From NCBI GenBank assembly GCA_035582835.1, contig JAYKAV010003376.1:1394372-1458371 (forward strand): a DNA stretch of 64,000 bases, read 5' to 3'. This DNA comes from Phoebastria nigripes (taxonomy: Eukaryota > Chordata > Aves > Procellariiformes > Diomedeidae). The notes beneath the pieces are model-generated. The model saw only the letters and a program-made list of their open reading frames with translations, was not told where the DNA came from and searched no databases. Every line of letters starts with the position of its first letter. Within the stretch, counting starts at the first letter, position 1. A program made the translations under genes and the position numbers. Of the stretch, positions 62,465 through 64,000 are shown in pieces.

Positions 62465-64000
62465 CTCTGCTACCTTATTTCCCTTTGAAAATTGGGAGTT
62501 AATCAAGACTTTGGGGAACAAACACTGGGGCGTGGTAGGGGTGCTGGTGTGCGGCACCTGTTCTTTAAGTTTTAAGCACATAAGGGGCTAATCAAATCCT
62601 TTTGTGGTACCGCAACACAAATAATTAGAAAATAACAATCTTTGGAGCGCTTTCCCCCTGCTATTGCATGACCAAAGCAGGGAGCTCTTGCCCAGCCAAA
62701 TTCCCAATGACTTTAATGAGCAGCCTAAGCAGTCTTTGGACTGCTTTTAATATGGCACTCATGAAGTAATTATTCAGTTCCTTGCCTCTACAGGATTGGG
62801 TTAGACATATCACAGTCAGTGGACTTCAAAGTAAAATGATGATCTTTGGAGGAAAAACAAAAAGCTGCAGGTGCTGTAAAAGATCAACGGCCAAAAGAAA
62901 AATTAAGTGATCTGACTTGCAGAGAAATGCTCAAGTGAATCTGATTGCAATGTAGTGTTAGCTGTGGTGACACACTGTGGTGATCATTTTCAATTGCCAT
63001 CAGTTTGCAGATGGAGGGATACAACTTAACCATTTTACAAATTTCCAAGCTTGCGTATATAATTCAAAGGGGTGGGCCTGAGTCACAATCTCAGAGGAAA
63101 TTATGCCTAAATTTTAAACACATTTGAAGCACAAAACCTGATTCTGATTTAACTTTGGAAAATAACCTTCAGGTATTTATTGACTCTACCCAAAATACTA
63201 GATCTGTCTACTCCTTCTGAGTGTTCAAATTTTATTCTTAAAGCTCGTTGTCCCTNTTTATTAACTGCAAGAAATCCAACAAACTCTGGAAAAAATATAA
63301 GGAAGTTAATCATGCACTGCAAACTCCTCTTCTGGGAGACAGCCCTTTCAAACTGAAGGCCTTCCTGACTTGCTTCTCCATTAGTCTAAGCCATTATTTT
63401 TCTTCTTGCTTATTCTTGTTGACAAGTGGAGCTGACCATCTTCAAAATTCCTAGCTTGCTTGTGACAAAATAAGTTTGTAGGGTTTTTTCTTGCACATAA
63501 TTTTATATTTGATTCACAGAGCAGGGAGTGACAGTGAATATGTCAGATGGTGTTAAATATTGTTTACCGATAACTGAATGGGTTTTGGCACAGCTAACTC
63601 AGTTTCAGACACTGCAAAATAAGTCCTGCTTTTATTCTTGCTAACATGTATTAGAATGTTCTCCAAATATTTTTATCATTTTTAGCAGTCTGCTATGCAC
63701 CTCAAGGTTTCCCACCTCTACCAATACCTGGTTTCTTCTTCTTAAGTACAAAAATCAAAATATCGTGTAATTCAATGGCTTTCATAAAAATCAGAAAATC
63801 TACACATTAAGCATACAGCTTCTAAGGGTTAATCTTAATTGAAATAATTAAGTAACCTCTATAAAGATTGCTAAGGAATTCAAATAATAGTGATCTGTAC
63901 GAAGATTGCTTGTAAACTCTGCATTCTTTACAACTGCAAGGAGAAAACACTCAGGTTTTTACCACTTTTTTCTCTAAAACTTAATTAAATAATTAAGCAA

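Larger units (their letters stand above)
58913..64000. other. AGBL4: Intron upstream of the AGBL4 exon, no other exon recognised
   Basis: AT-rich, with two small tandem duplications (61082, 62081), an A/G tract and a T16 run. The preceding CCP6 exon, which should end in a TG|gt split Trp codon after an Arg-Pro-Lys-like context, was not found on the minus strand. Confidence 0.6.

Noticed and set aside
1..64000. BEND5, a gene nested in an AGBL4 intron in mammals
   Set aside because: No BEN-domain coding sequence was recognised on either strand. It may lie in another intron or outside the window.
1..64000. CRISPR arrays, operons, tRNA, rRNA, plasmid or phage features
   Set aside because: None seen. 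The sequence is vertebrate intronic DNA with eukaryotic splice sites and retroelements.

Overview
The window looks like 64 kb of bird nuclear DNA, almost all of it intronic. Three things point to a bird: CR1 LINE copies, the youngest ending in the typical ATTCTATGATTCTATGA 3' tail; a solo LTR of a kind I recall as widespread in Neoaves; and a single vertebrate-type coding exon with good splice sites. The sequence is AT-rich and carries about 31 isolated single N bases, as a draft or consensus assembly would. I see no bacterial-style genes, CRISPR array, rRNA or tRNA.

The only protein-coding feature I can support is a 217-bp internal exon on the minus strand (58454-58670). I assign it to AGBL4, which encodes cytosolic carboxypeptidase 6 (CCP6), a tubulin and protein deglutamylase of the M14 family. 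AGBL4 is known for very large introns, so about 58 kb of intron after the exon and 5 kb before it is plausible. Gene direction runs from high to low coordinates. The exon encodes part of the N-terminal domain that precedes the zinc-binding catalytic motif.

Layout in window order: 1-33600 is intron with microsatellites, a 62-nt hairpin (3427-3488) and decayed palindromic MITE-like remnants. 33640-36190 is a nest of two old CR1 copies, one apparently inserted into the other. 36200-44440 is plain intron with a G-quadruplex-type run and a purine tract. 44441-45167 is a younger, 5'-truncated CR1. 47526-48118 is a solo LTR with a perfect 5-bp target duplication, lying in the same transcriptional direction as AGBL4. 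48124-58453 is intron with two further MITE remnants. The exon follows, then a small CpG-rich patch (58801-58912) and plain intron to the end.

The ORFs of 60-137 codons are chance open frames or fragments of CR1 and LTR. I found no convincing undescribed system. The points most worth a second look are the nested CR1 pair, the sense-oriented LTR carrying promoter and polyadenylation signals inside the host intron, the hairpin, and the uneven distribution of ambiguous bases.
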